Positions 1 to 13,966 are shown, counted from the stretch's first letter. The stretch is 64,000 nt of DNA from Imbricaverruca yamaguchii (GCA_034440575.1 JAOTOL010001634.1:3009501-3073500), one strand, 5' to 3'. A program made the numbers and translations. Notes: generated by a model not told the origin, from the letters alone.

Positions 1-734
1 TCATGCTGGCTATGTCAGCTTCGATCTCATCGCTTTGGTGCACAACAAGCCGGTAATAAACAAAGATTACACAATTTGTCGTGATCTGCCAGTTCTGTCG
101 GATGCCTACGTCACACATGACGAATGAAGTGTGACGTCACTGGCACCGTGCGCCATATGGCAGCGTGGTACACCTCACTCGTGTAGCTTGCAATACCATT
201 TTCCTCCTTGCCGTTTGCGAAAAACTTCAAAGAATGGAGGTTTTGTTACGGCGGAAGTTTCAATAGCGAAACCACTACCACTGGTTGTGGGACCACTGGT
301 GGCAAGACCCCCCCCCCATATCCTCTGGCACAGCTCTAAACAAAATATTATCCAGAGGTCTAAAAAACTTATTCAGAGGACCGATTCCCTCCCACGACAT
401 CTCCGCGACATATCAAATCTCAGAGCAAATTACACACGCTGACAACTTCGTGCGCTTCCGGGTCTTGACGATCGCGTGTGACTGGTGCGAGCTTCAGGCA
501 GCAGACAAGCGTCGCATTGCACCCCGATGTACACCTTTGCTCCGGAGATATCGGGTGGCAGTTCAGCAATGATAACTCATCATGCTTTGAATTGAATTAC
601 TATGCACTGTTCAATTAATTGCAAGTTGCAACATATCCTAAGGAGTTAAACATGGAGTGAACTTGCAACTCGAAACTGCAACTTGAGACTCTTTGCAACG
701 AAGTGGAGTCATTTTAGTTACAGTGGAACGTGTA

Positions 735-779
735 TGGAGTGACTCCAACTTCGACTCCTCTGAGCACAAGAGAGGAGTC
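735..779. repeat. pair of short hairpin-forming inverted repeats
   Basis: A near-perfect short palindrome TGGAGTGACTCCA occupies 735-747. It is followed by GACTCCTCT at 753-761 and its exact complement AGAGGAGTC at 771-779. The surrounding 640-830 stretch is rich in GGAGT/ACTCC words in both orientations. These may be a foldback remnant or chance low complexity; no function is inferred. Confidence 0.4.
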
Positions 780-1039
780 ACTTCAAGAATCACTGAACTT
801 CAGCTAGCTCAACTCCAATGGACCGCCCATGGGTGGAATCAATACCACTGAGACACTTGGAAAGTGAGAGGGTGAATGAACGTAGTGCCACAGATGGTCG
901 GCTTTTCCACCGACGATGCGGAGGTCGAGTTTCAGATGGCAAAGGCGGCGGTGGCGGTGAGTGACCTCACGACGCGCCGTCTATTGGGTCACAGCGAAGC
1001 CGATTTATCACGCCGATTGGTCGCGGGCGAAAATCAGCA

Positions 1040-1115
1040 GCCGATGGGACTCGAACGCACAACCTCCCCGCTGGGAGACAGGTACCTAAGCCCCGGACTA
1101 CCCTGGGCCGGATGG
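1040..1115 (-). repeat. possible tRNA-derived SINE or tRNA relic
   Basis: Read on the minus strand, positions 1058-1046 give GCGTTCGAGTCCC, close to the RNA polymerase III B-box consensus. About 41 bases upstream on the same strand (1111-1101) is CGGCCCAGGGT, an imperfect A-box. The spacing fits a tRNA-like internal promoter. The anticodon stem does not pair well, so this is not an intact tRNA gene. A tRNA-derived SINE head or a decayed tRNA is the likeliest reading; coincidence is possible. Confidence 0.3.
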
Positions 1116-3427
1116 CGGAGGCTGTGGCAGCCGAACAGGTGACAAGGGAGCGGCTCGTCCTCAGACGGCTCCCCGCAGTATCCAGCTGAAATTGGCACCG
1201 ATTGGGCACGATGGACGACGGGTCGAGCTCACGCGACGTCCGAGATCTGGCGAGCGCCACTAACCAGGCCGATCTGAGCCACTTTGGCAGGTAGACAGCC
1301 ACCTCAGCAGCGCAGGCAGTGATTAATGGCCATCTGACGCCCGTCCAGCCACTCCTCCAAAACCATGACCCGCGTCCCGAATATGATAGGTGATCGGAGA
1401 GATCCAGACTTTACGGTGAAGCGTAAATCTGCTGGGTCAGACAAAAACGCATTATAATGACCACCACGAGGTGAATGGGTACCATGTATGAAGGTTCCAG
1501 AACGCATACTTCATGAAGTTGGCTCTGATGTTTAGACCGAACCAAATTGGAAATTCAGCACTTAGTATGGAATTATTCACTGGTCGTCGACATAAAATAC
1601 CCATGGCATTCAACCTCGGTTAAGCCGCAGCCGGTGAAACCCTAACTAAGAGTGATCCAGCACCAATGAACAGGGTATCGGAAGGGGATATTGAGAGGAT
1701 ACAGCTGCTTTTCCATCCCGGACTTTGAAGGGCAAGCTCATGTTTTCCCATTCAATATTTATGAGACCTCAGATTCGGGAATCATACATTGATAACAATG
1801 GAAGGCCGTCAGGGACCTTTAATTTGGGCTTCTACCAATAAAATTAGTCTGCTTAGTGGCGCTTCAACATGTATGATTCCCTTGCAGCTCGTAGTCCACC
1901 ACCCGTGACCAGGCGATCAGGAGTGTCCCCATCGTTCATCCGATGGCTGCAAAACATATTCTTACACTGACAACAGTGCATAATAAAGCCGTGACACTCC
2001 CAAGTCCGAGATCGAAGATAAATTAATGTCAGCATCAGAGTAACAGCCAATATTAGACAAATGCAACTAACAGCATACCTTGCTGAAAGCCGCTACACTT
2101 AAGCGAAGACCTTATATATATTCCACATTTGAACCATTTCAAGAAGGACTTGAGCCGTCCCAATGCGCACTGTGACAACTCAAGGGAAAGCTGGATAGAA
2201 CTGCAGTTCTCGGCTATTTTCAACGCGATTCATTTGTGGTGGCATTGCATCAACAGATGTCTGGAGCAAACCATGTTATGGTTTTTTTAAAATGAAAATG
2301 TGCCCACGGTTTGACACAGCAGCAAGGCCACAAAGATGGAAAACATGACTCGCACAAAAAATAATGAGGCACATGTGTACAAATGTCGTCGGAGTTTGAC
2401 AACTGATAAATGTAAGACGCATTATAAAAACCCGGGCAAGTGAGATTGGAAAACAAAAATTGAGAACATTTTCTTTAGCTTCAGCAACTCAAGAGGGAAT
2501 TGAGCGGTTCATGATATCAAGCAATACATTATTACAATAAGTAATTTATCAAACAATAAGTTAGTACAATATTACATTTTTTTTAATCAAAGCCTCCACG
2601 TTCCAACGAAGTCTAAAAAGTGCCCAGCAGCAAAACAAAAACAGAGACAAGTGCCAGGGAAAACAGTGATCCATTGAATACACGTACCGTAAGTTTCAGC
2701 TGCGCCAAGTTACGTCTACGCCTCCTAAAATATTTGAGGATACTGAATACAGAAGCTACTGGAAGCCGTCGGAACGGTGGAAAGTTGTGCGCCTGCCACC
2801 GCCCCGACGAAACCTTTTTGACCGAAGGTTGGCAGTCGATCGGTTGAATTTGCACCCTGCAGTTGCTATGTTTTGCAACGAAGTTCAATTTTTCCATGCG
2901 ATGCGCTTATCAATGTGGTAAATATCATAAGATTGCGCTGCATTTTCCCAGCCCGTACGCAAGATGCAGTCCAAGAACAAGAAGGGTAAGTGGATTTCCC
3001 CCTCCCCTCCTGTGCGCTTGCTAACACGCCATGTGTTCATGACAACACACTCATGCTTCGAACGTGCAGTCATTTTCTCGTCACTGATCAGTATCTTGAG
3101 AGTAGCCCATGTGCGCAAGCCAAACTCCAGTTACTTCCAGCATGTGCAAATTATTTGCCGACCTGCTAGTGGTCTGACCAAACTACCGCTGACCTGACCG
3201 CCTCTCCTAGGCCCGATCTGCCCCGATCCCGAGCGATACGAACGTCACCGAACTGTCTCTACACCGGGACCAGCTGGTCTAACAGATTTACAATCCTGTG
3301 CGCTTCCCTGCTGTTCCCTGTCTGCGGCTGCGTCGACTCGCTGTTTGTGTCCGCTTGATATTTACCTGCAGAGTCATCGACCATTGTTCGTGCATCGCGA
3401 TGCAGTAACAAGAGCCAATTAGTCGAG

Positions 3428-3712
<285 letters not shown>

Positions 3713-3795
3713 CAATAACATCACCTTTTCAAGACGTTTCTCTTTATTTCAAAGTTTCGTTAGTTTGAGGGCACGTCACACCTCAATTATGTCAA

Positions 3796-4900
3796 ATAAT
3801 TACTTGGATTTTCAAAGATCACCGGACAAAACTTGCTCTCCTCCTCCTTCCTCTGGATACATAAATTTCACACTCGATCGTACATACACGCTGGACATCA
3901 CCATTCCACAGAGCAGGTTATCGTTTCACCATTTCACAGCAATCAGGTGATCGTTTTTGTGTTCTCTCCACCCCGGTTTACATCCGTGCGTGGAAGTCCT
4001 GTCCATCTCTGTTCCCTAATGCATCTATATTGCGTTGAATTTTTCCAGACTCTTTCCAGACCCACTGCCCGCATGTATTCAATGGAATAACCGTGCTCAC
4101 GGAAATGGACTGCAACGGGAGTGCTGTACTGTTTTCGAATACTTCCAAGATGATTTTCTATGCGGGTACATAAAGTTCTTCCTGTTTAACCAACATACAA
4201 AACTGAGCTGCATTTTGCGCACCACATGCCATATATACTACATTATTCGTCCTGCATCCAACCATCCCATCATAAGTGCACTCAATTCCAGTGGGACCCT
4301 TCATCTTGTCAACCTCCATATACACACGTTTACATATCACGCAATGATTTCCATACAACGCCATATACACTGTATGATATGCAAACGTGTATATGTGGGG
4401 GGTGACAAGGTGAAGGGTCCCACTGGAATTAAGTGCACTTATGATAGGACAGCTGGATGCAGGATGAATAATGTAGTATGTGGTGCGCAAAATGCGGTGC
4501 AATTTGCATGTTGGCAAGACAGTAGGAATTGTGTATGCCTGCATATAAAATAATTTATCAAGTATTCGAAAACATCATAGCACTCTCGTTGCAGTTCATT
4601 TCCGTGAGGAGGGTCATTCCATTGAAGACATGCGGTTAGTGGGTCTGGAAAGTGTGGAAACAATTCAACGCAGTATAGACGCATTAGGGAACGGAGATGG
4701 ATAGGGCTTCCACAAGCGGATGTTAATCGGGGTGGAGAGAACACAAAAAAAATAACCTGATTGCTGTGAAATGGTGAAACGATAACCTGTGCTGTGGAAT
4801 GGTGATATGCAGCGTGTATGCATCATCAAGTGTGAAACTTATGTATCCAGAGGAGGAGGACAAGTTTTGTCCGGTGATCTTTGAAAATCCAAGCAATTAT
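3796..4900. repeat. 1.1-kb foldback (long inverted repeat) element
   Basis: The left arm (3796 to about 4340) and right arm (about 4375-4900) are imperfect reverse complements over their whole length, with a short loop around 4341-4374. The outer ends match as ATAATTACTTGGATTTTC on the left and its near-complement on the right. Internal landmarks such as the ACCGGACAAAACTTG segment and the CAGTGGGACCCTTCA segment recur in inverted orientation. Both strands therefore encode similar spurious frames. No transposase is visible. It resembles a foldback or MITE-type non-autonomous DNA element, and the arms differ at many positions, so it is not recent. A clear target-site duplication is not obvious. 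Confidence 0.85.
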
Positions 4901-4939
4901 AGATGGAGATGGAGAGCGACCACCCGGTCCGCTCTCCAT

Positions 4940-5152
4940 CGACTGCCCGTAGACTGCCGCCCTTCGACTGCCCGTCGATTGCTGCCCTTCGACTGCCCGT
5001 CGATTGCTGCCCGTCGGCTGCCCGTCGACTGCCCGTCGATTGCTGCCCGTCGGCTACCCGTCGACTGCTGCCCGTCGGCTACCCGTCGACTGCCCGTCGA
5101 TTGCTGCCCGCCCGTCGACTGCTGCCCGTCGGCTACCCGTCGACTGGCCAGG
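4940..5152. repeat. GC-rich short-unit tandem repeat
   Basis: Repeated permutations of the core TGCCCGTCGACTGC and TGCCCGTCGGCTACC form a patchy array of roughly 17-26 base units. It lies about 450 bases upstream of the integrin start codon and could fall within promoter or 5' UTR sequence. Arg/Pro/Ser-rich open frames across it are artefacts. Confidence 0.8.
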
Positions 5153-5201
5153 CAGACACCGCCTGCCGTGCACCTGTGCCGTCGCCAGCGATGCCGGCAG
5201 A

Positions 5202-5236
5202 TGGCGGCTGCGGCGGCGGCGGCGGCGGCGGCGGCA
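5202..5236. repeat. (CGG)n trinucleotide run
   Basis: A short run of GCG/GGC triplets between two GC-rich arrays upstream of exon 1. It would encode poly-Ala or poly-Gly in chance frames. It may be part of a GC-rich promoter or 5' UTR. Confidence 0.85.
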
Positions 5237-5275
5237 CCTCATCAGGTCGCCAGTGATCGCTGCGGGGACGGCCGG

Positions 5276-5578
5276 CGCGGTGCGGGGCCAGCCGGTGAGG
5301 AGACGCTCGCGCTGCGGGGACGCCCGGTGAGGAGACGCTCGCGCTGCGGGGACGCCCGGTGAGGAGACGCTCGCGCTGCGGGGACGGCCGGTGAGGAGAC
5401 GCTCGCGCTGCGGGGACGGCCGGTGAGGAGACGCTCGCGCTGCGGGGCCGGCCGGTGAGGAGACGCTCGCGCTGCGGGGCCGGCCGGTGAGGAGACGCTC
5501 GCGCTGCGGGGACGCCCGGTGAGGAGACGCTCGCGCTGCGGGGACGGCCGGTGAGGAGACGCTCGCGCCGCGGCCGGT
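5276..5578. repeat. 32-bp minisatellite just upstream of the start codon
   Basis: About nine head-to-tail copies of a 32-base unit containing GGTGAGGAGACGCTCGCGCT and a GCGGGGACGSCC tail. The last copy ends about 30 bases before the ATG at 5610. No 3' splice site lies between the array and the ATG, so it most likely sits in the 5' UTR or core promoter of the integrin gene. Each unit carries a GGTGAGG donor-like word, which may be coincidental. No TATA box is evident. Confidence 0.9.
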
Positions 5579-5609
5579 CCATGTGAACGCGCGCTCGCGT
5601 TCGCCGGCG

Positions 5610-5767
5610 ATGGCGGCGACCGTGACGGCGACGCTGGTGGCGACGCTGGCCGCCGCCTCGGTGGTCGGCTACAACGTGGACGTGCACCAGCCGACGGTGT
5701 ACCGCGGCCCGGCCGACACCATGTTCGGCTTCAGCGTGGCCGGCTACACGGACCGGGACAGCAGCTG
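5610..5767 (+). CDS. integrin alpha exon 1: signal peptide and start of the beta-propeller
   Basis: Translation starts at ATG 5610, in a GGCGATGG context. The first ~20 residues (MAATVTATLVATLAAASVVG) are a hydrophobic, alanine-rich signal peptide, followed by the mature start YNVDVHQPTVYRGP typical of integrin alpha N termini. FGFSVAG is the FG half of the first FG-GAP motif. The exon ends within a Trp codon (TG|G, phase 2) at the donor GTGAGT, 5768-5773. Reading through would give a stop two bases later, so splicing is required. The same frame is open a little upstream (from 5583) but without an ATG, so 5610 is the chosen start. Confidence 0.88.
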
Positions 5768-6689
5768 GTGAGTGGTGACGTCACCGACGGGCAGGCGGAC
5801 GGCCGCCGCCCGCAGTTGCCGGTGTAATTGACAAGCGACGGCGGGAGTGAATGCGAAGCTTGTTATTGCACGTTGGCTCGTGGAACCGTCGTATCGACGC
5901 CTCGATCTTTTTAGGATTGTGTCAGGGATTATCTCGATCTTGTTAGGGAATAGCTGAACGGATAAAACTCAGTGATGAGGAAGATTGAGTGCCGAAACGG
6001 TGGCTGTTGGTATGTGCCTGCAAGCGGGCATATCGGGGTCGTCAACACGACATACAGATGAAGTTTGTGGATATATTCACGGCGAAGTCGAACATGTTCG
6101 CACGAGGACACGAACCGAAGCTGCACTGTTGTACTTTGGCGTCCATATGAAACTCAACCCCAGCGAGAGGTGAGGGTTCGACAAGGGGAAGGCACCAAGT
6201 GTCGGCCAGATGTTACGTGGGCCGGTGGAGTGTGGGCCGCGAGACTCATCCCCATAGAGGACGAGTCGCGCGACGAAGTGCAAAGTGTAAGTGACAGGCG
6301 ACTACGGACTACAAATAATTAATACACAAATGAATGATAGTTACGGAGTATCTCCAGTCGCATTGTCATTCGCCGTTTACACCACGCCTTCATTTTTGCG
6401 CAGCACGTAGGTCATTGCAGGTCATCTGACGAACAGGTCAGATGGTGGGACGGGTCCAGAAGGACTGGCAGTTCCCAAATGGTGACTAGGCACGTGTTCA
6501 GAAACATTCCAAAAGACGGGCTTCTAGAGGTCACCAGAGCTTTCCTGACAGACAAACCCTGGAGGTCAGCAGGAGTTAGACACCCTGGTGACTTATCAGG
6601 TATTGATCACTACATTGCACGTGTCATGCATCCACCACTAGCTACTCTTAGAAGAGATATTGCAGGTTTTGCAAGAAAGGGAGGCACGA
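5768..6689 (+). other. start of intron 1, no feature recognised
   Basis: Intronic sequence after the exon 1 donor. Short frames only, with no family resemblance and no obvious tandem repeats. Confidence 0.5.
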
Positions 6690-6877
6690 TCGTCTGTCCT
6701 GGTCTGGTTGGTGTGGGAAGAAGGCGTCTGCCCTGGTCTAGCCAGGGTGAGAAGTCTGTCCTGACCTGGTTAGGGTGGGAAAGGGTCGTCTGTCCTGGTC
6801 TGTCTGGGGTGGGAAGGAAGCGTCTGTCCTGGCTGACCAGGACGGAAAGTTTGTCCTGGTCTGACTCGGGTTGAAAG
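6690..6877. repeat. degenerate ~30-40 bp tandem repeat
   Basis: Five or so diverged copies of a unit containing GTCTGTCCTGGTCTG and GGTGGGAAG. Copies differ by substitutions and small indels, so the array is old. Intronic. Confidence 0.7.
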
Positions 6878-8425
6878 TTATTGTATTCTCTCATCGGTGG
6901 TGCTGGTCGATAGGAAATTAGTCGTGCGACGAGCTTCTGATATATATTGTTGAAAATAACAACCACTGACAGTTACATTTTATCTTCGGGTCACGAGGTG
7001 GTAATATCGTAACCTTCGGAAGTTAAAGATTCGGCAAGGGACTATGCATTGCAATCGTGTCTAATAATTAACATTGCTCATGGAAGTATCATGGCTCCTT
7101 TTGTTCTACCTTTATTTCTGGCTGTAGACAATTGGATTCAATTTATGAGAGGAAAATCGTCAGTTGAATTCGCTGCGCTTCGCTCACATGAGAAGTCCCT
7201 GGTATCTCGAGAAACCCTTGGTGTCGGACAAGTGCAACCATAGAGCTACTAAGCGGTGGGTGGTCGTCACACCCCAGTATTGAGTGATGTTCCTACTCCT
7301 GTGGGTGATTGCCCCACTCCACTTACTGCACGAAGCGATAATCCTGAAAATATTCTGTAGCGTCTCGATGAATGCCATTCGATGAGAAATGTCCATGTTG
7401 TGGGATAATGTACACACAACTGTAGTAAATGGTAATATGGTCAAAGCACATCGCAGATTTGTACTTTTAGCATTGCTGGAGCCACGACACAAATCCCATT
7501 GTAGACCGCCACAATGAGTCGCACGCAGAGTCCACGTAGTGATTGAATGGCTAAACATGGCTAAGAGGCAAATTATTGCATAATTATGGCATGAAGCGTT
7601 ATAGCCCTTTGAAGTCAATGCAGTGGCATAGCGCTGATGACGCAGTTCTTGTGGATTTCAAATATCACAGATATATCACGGGGATCCCAAATGAGTGACG
7701 GAAATGTTCAAAACGTGTCAGCCTGTTCGGCCAGTTCGTGCCGTTCCCGAAGCACAGATGTGGTGGATGACTTCCGCTGAACCAGCCACGCTGAGGCTTA
7801 ATCTTCTCAATTGTCCTGGCCATGACAGCTTTATGGCGTTATTGTGGCCACGGACTTCAACTGTGACACGTACATTCGTGTGTGTGACATAAATCAGTAC
7901 ATCGATACTTCGTCACATTTCCATGACCAACAATTGTCCTGAAGCTTGCATAAGCTCAATTTCCTGAAGATCAAGCTAAATGGACGCGAATAAAATGATA
8001 CTTGTGTTTCAATATATTTGATGTGACACTGGACATAGTACGTCACCAGCTGGGACAATATGAGGTGCAAACACACTACCCCAAGCATTATTACGAATGT
8101 CCCTAGTCTCGAAGGATTCATCAAGTTATCACAGTTTTCACTTGCTACTGACACAGTATATTAGCGAACAGCGTCTGCTTCTGTCAGATGCGGTTTCTAC
8201 GGTGGATGAGATGGCTAGGCGTTCGAACTTGCCCAGTCCACGGCACGGAGGTGTCCCCGGCGCCTCCCCACGTATCGGCTGTATTTTTAGTGGGTTAAAT
8301 ATAGCCGGGATCGGGTGACATTCAGCCCTCTCGAAGGCCGGGGGCTGCATCCGTGCCGGCAGCCGGCGAGACAAATCAGCTGCTGCTGAGCTGCGCTCGG
8401 CAGCCGATAGCTGCACGTGGCACTT
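6878..8425. other. intron 1 interval, nothing recognised
   Basis: AT-richer unique-looking sequence with short frames on both strands, the longest about 144 codons on the minus strand at 7184-7618. None has a recognisable domain or codon pattern suggesting a gene. Confidence 0.45.
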
Positions 8426-8825
8426 AGTGATGGTGGTGCGTTAGTTAATGATGATGGTGGCACTAAGTGATGGTGGTGGCACTAAGTGATGGTAGTGGCA
8501 CTTAGTGATGGTGGTGGCACTTAGTGATGGTAGTGCGTTGGTTAGTGATGGTGGTGGCACTAAGTGATGGTAGTGGCACTTAGTGATGGTGGTGGCACTT
8601 AGTGATGGTAGTGCGTTGGTTAGTGATGGTGGTGGCACTAAGTGATGGTGGTGGCACTTAGTGATGGTGGTGCGTTGGTTAATGATGGTGGTGGCACTTA
8701 GTGATGGTGGTGCGTTGGTTTGTGTTTGTGGTGGCACTTAGTGATGGTGGTGCGTTGGCTAGTGATGGTGGTGCGTTGGTTAGTGATGGTGGTGCGTTGG
8801 TTAGTGATGGTGGTGCGTTGGTTAG
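8426..8825. repeat. 20/21-bp compound minisatellite
   Basis: Alternating units of about 20 bases (GTGATGGTGGTGGCACTTA type) and 21 bases (GTGATGGTGGTGCGTTGGTTA type) fill 400 bases. In the middle they form a higher-order pattern of about 80-100 bases. The right end is a pure run of the 21-base form. Intronic. Confidence 0.92.
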
Positions 8826-9556
8826 TAGACATCACCCCGTCCTGCGCTCTGGCTGGGTTTACGCTGATGTGAATGTTGGGTGTCCTTTTGAAGCATTGAT
8901 GTGCTAATTCGGCGTGTTTCTGTGCACTAAATTGTCTGAAAACTGTGCCTGGAATACCGAAGAAAAACCCGAAATAGCTGATTCTTATATTTTGTTATGC
9001 TCCTGTGCATTCCCAATTGCGATGCGTGTTGCAAGCAGGCCTCATGGAAAACGAAGAAGGCGACAGGGGCCTCACGATGCTACAAATTGGAATCGCACGC
9101 AACACACACCACTCCAAGACGGCTCTCTTCTGGTCTGGAACGAGCACTGACATTGCACTTCAGCTCTGCATGGCAAGATCACATATTGTGTTCATCCATG
9201 TCGTGCTTCGAACGGCGGTTACCGGCCGAGCCTGACGACACCACGGCCGATGGCCGCCTGTGTCCGTGTCGGCCGCAACGCCGAGCAGTGGTGTGGCGAG
9301 ATGGAGCCGCGATGAAGTCCACAGACGCTCAGATCATCGCGGCCGCCCGGAGGAACATATTTGTTTACCTTAGCAGTTGGGCGGCTAGCTTCAGCGCCCG
9401 GCTGCTCTTCGTTAATGAGGCGCCGCGCATGCCGTGATGCACGCTTGCACACTTCCTTGCTGCTGTCAGTGGCGACGCTGAATCACGACTGCGAGGGCTG
9501 GTTTTCATTGATAGGCAATGCCTAGCCTCGACGGCCATCGGCGACGGCCGGAGCAC
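8826..9556. other. intron 1 interval, nothing recognised
   Basis: Unique-looking sequence between two arrays. Overlapping short frames only, with no domains seen. Confidence 0.45.
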
Positions 9557-10322
9557 CAGCGTGCCCCGCGTGCGCGGTGTTCCGTCTGCGACAGGTGCAC
9601 CAGCGTGTCCCACGTGTGCGGTGTTCCGTCTGCGACAGGTGCACCAGCGTGTCCCACGTGCGCGGTGTTCCGTCTGCGACAGGTGCACCAGCGTGTCCCA
9701 CGTGCGCGGTGTTCCGTCTGCGACAGGTGCACCAGTGTCCCACGTGCGCGGTGTTCCGTCTGCGACAGGTGCACCAGCGTGTCCCACGTGCGCGGTGTTC
9801 CGTCTGCGACAGGTGCACCAGCGTGTCCCACGTGCGCGGTGTTCCGTCTGCGACAGGTGCACCAGCGTGTCCCACGTGCGCGGTGTTCCGTCTGCGACAG
9901 GTGCACCAGCGTGTCCCACGTGCGCGGTGTTCCGTCTGCGACAGGTGCACCAGCGTGTCCCACGTGCGCGGTGTTCCGTCTGCGACAGGTGCACCAGCGG
10001 TCCCACGTGCGCGGTGTTCCGTCTGCGACAGGTGCACCAGCGTGTCCCACGTGCGCGGTGTTCCGTCTGCGACAGGTGCACCAGCGTGTCCCACGTGCGC
10101 GGTGTTCCGTCTGCGACAGGTGCACCAGCGTGTCCCACGTGCGCGGTGTTCCGTCTGCGACAGGTGCACCAGTGTGTCCCACGTGCGCGGTGTTCCGTCT
10201 GCGACAGGTGCACCGACACCGCTGTGTCCCAGCGTTGGCGCGTGTTCCGTCTGCGACAGGTGACCAGCGTGTCCCACGTGCGCGGTGTCGGTCTGCGACA
10301 GGTGCACCAGCTGTCCACTGCG
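9557..10322. repeat. 44-bp minisatellite, ~17 copies
   Basis: A unit with the landmarks GTGTCCCACGTGCGCGGTGT and CCGTCTGCGACAGGTGCACC repeats with period 44. The first ~15 copies are nearly identical and the right end is degenerate. The unit contains no stop in most frames, so hundreds of codons stay open on both strands; these long frames are artefacts. Each unit includes GCGACAGGTGC, an AG|GT word resembling a splice site, but it matches none of the exons identified here. Confidence 0.95.
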
Positions 10323-10327
10323 CGGTG

Positions 10328-10766
10328 TTCCGTCTGCACGGCGCTGTGTCTGGTGTTGGCGCGCCCGGCTTGACTCCGACACGGCGCCGTGTCTGGTGTT
10401 GGCGCGCCCGGCTGGACTCCGACACGGCGCTGTGCCTGGTGTTGGTGCGCCCGGCTGGACTCCGACACGGCGCTGTGCCTGGTGTTGGCGCGCCCGGCTG
10501 GACTCCGACACGGCGCTGTGTCTGGTGTTGGCGCGCCCGGCTGGACTCCGACACGGCGCTGTGTCTGGTGTTGGCGCGCCCGGCTGGACTCCGACACGGC
10601 GCTGTGTCTGGTGTTGGCGCGCCCGGCTGGACTCCGACACGGCGCGGTGTCTGGTTTTGGCGCGCCAGGCTGGACTCCGACACGGCGCTGTGTCTGGTGT
10701 TGGCGCGCCCGGCTGGACTCCGACACGGCGCTGTGTCTGGTGTTGGCGCGCCCGGCTGGACTCCGG
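10328..10766. repeat. 43-bp minisatellite, ~10 copies
   Basis: A second array directly adjoining the 44-bp one. Its unit contains GGTGTTGGCGCGCCCGGCTG and GACTCCGACACGGCGCTG, period 43. Copies are nearly identical apart from single changes. Long frames across both arrays on either strand are repeat artefacts. Confidence 0.95.
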
Positions 10767-12423
<1,657 letters not shown>

Positions 12424-12491
12424 TGCTACATGACCAATGTGGTCGATGCACCTAAAGCCCTAATAACTCACTCTCTCTCTTTCTCTCTCTC

Positions 12492-13966
12492 CCTTTTGTT
12501 TGTCAGTTTGTCAGCGTATGTAGTTTAGAAGAAACATTCATCGTTTGTGCAAATCGAACTCGAATTGATGCAAATGGCACACGCTTTCTCCAGAAAAAAA
12601 AATGCTGTATAAACTTCGAATGTGCTTGCATTCCAAATGTCATTGCTGATACGTGTTGCGTCAATGCAGCGTTGCAGGTGGCTTGCTTTGCAGCTGGCCT
12701 GTGTGGCAATGCTGCCAGGTAGCGTTGACCCCAGTAGGCTCATGAGCACATCGTCCAATTATTTAGCTTGCATTGCCTGCTAATCACTCATAAGCACGAA
12801 CATGTATCCGGATCCTTGAACACGAACACTCTTACGTAATATTGGGTCGGATAACGGTTTCGAGTTAATGAAGATTTTCTGGTAATGCTTGGTGAACATG
12901 TAGTCTGGACGTGACACCAGTGATCATCATCTCATTATTCACCCCTAATGGAGGCAGTGTCGTAGCATGAACCGGTTAAAGTATCAGCAACCAACGGCGT
13001 TCTACCGCCTCAGTTCAGTTTTCTTTCAAATGCTATTGGGTGGAAACAAATGGACCAGAAAGCCCGGATGTTCGTACTTAATCTCCCCGAGGTGTCTTGC
13101 ATCATGACGAAGCACATGGTAGCATGATGCTGTTCATTCCGTCCTGTTGGTGTAAAGTCACATATTATCTATGCCTAACGCCATGGGTGTAGCCACGGTT
13201 TTGAACCTGGGAGACAAACAAGGGACGCGGTAAGTTTGAGCAAGAAAGGGTCTTCCCTCCACCCTGAAACAAACCATCGTGTTTCAACCACTTCATTTCC
13301 AAGGTTTGGTTTTCAAATTTACCATTGCTAAAAATCGTGTTTGGCCGAAAAAAAGGTTCCGTCAAAATTAACAAGTTTTGCTACCTGTCTGCCTATGAAC
13401 ACCTATATTTATGTCATTTCGAGGCAATGACAACCAGGAGTAAATAAAGTGTGTGGCACTGGGGGAACGTGCCCCACATGGAGGTTGGCGTCCCTCAGGT
13501 TGGGAAAGGCGCCCCTCTGAGAAGGCTCCAATGTACCCCTTCAATTATTTTCAGCCAGAGGCGCCCCTCCAGGTACTTTCACAGTGCGGCCCCTCCAAAT
13601 AAATCGTTTTCCCCCAGACAAGTATCCCCATGACAATTCCTGAATCCACTCCTGATTACAAAAATTATCTCTCACTGTTATGCAATTCAGCTGGTTACGA
13701 AATCGTGCGCATTCACGTGTGGCTTCTCTTGCAAAGTTGACAACTTCCGTTGAGCCATTAAGATGTTCAGAACAGCAATGTGCCAGTGTAGATTAGAAGC
13801 CAGCAATGAGAGTTCCGTCCGATTTTTTGGATCAGTTCTTAATCATATAGGATATGAGTATCTGCTATCACAACGGCTTTAGCAAAAAGAGATTTGCTCC
13901 TCCTTATCCTATCACACTCAATCAGTGTACACACACCGGATCTTCGATACATTTTTTATATCCTGG
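12492..13966. other. intron 1 interval, nothing recognised
   Basis: Mostly AT-rich unique-looking sequence. Around 13450-13620 are several GGCGCCCCTC-like words that hint at an old interspersed repeat, but no family can be named. Confidence 0.4.

Larger units (their letters stand above)
1..3427. other. upstream flank without recognised gene
   Basis: This stretch holds only short, unconvincing open frames with no family resemblance I recognise. Base composition is mixed and there is no long tandem array. It contains a cluster of short inverted repeats near 735-779 and a possible tRNA-derived relic near 1040-1115, listed separately. It lies upstream of the first integrin coding exon and could include distal regulatory sequence, but nothing specific can be identified. 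Confidence 0.5.

Noticed and set aside
4035..4553. 172-codon plus and 128-codon minus frames with similar sequences, as if a duplicated gene
   Set aside because: The similarity between strands comes from the foldback palindrome; there is no recognisable protein family.
5583..5609. Earlier start for the integrin protein
   Set aside because: The frame is open from 5583 but begins with GTG; the first ATG at 5610 gives a good signal peptide, so it was preferred.
9557..10322. CRISPR-like direct repeats
   Set aside because: The arrays are contiguous identical units without unique spacers, in a eukaryotic intron; not a CRISPR array.
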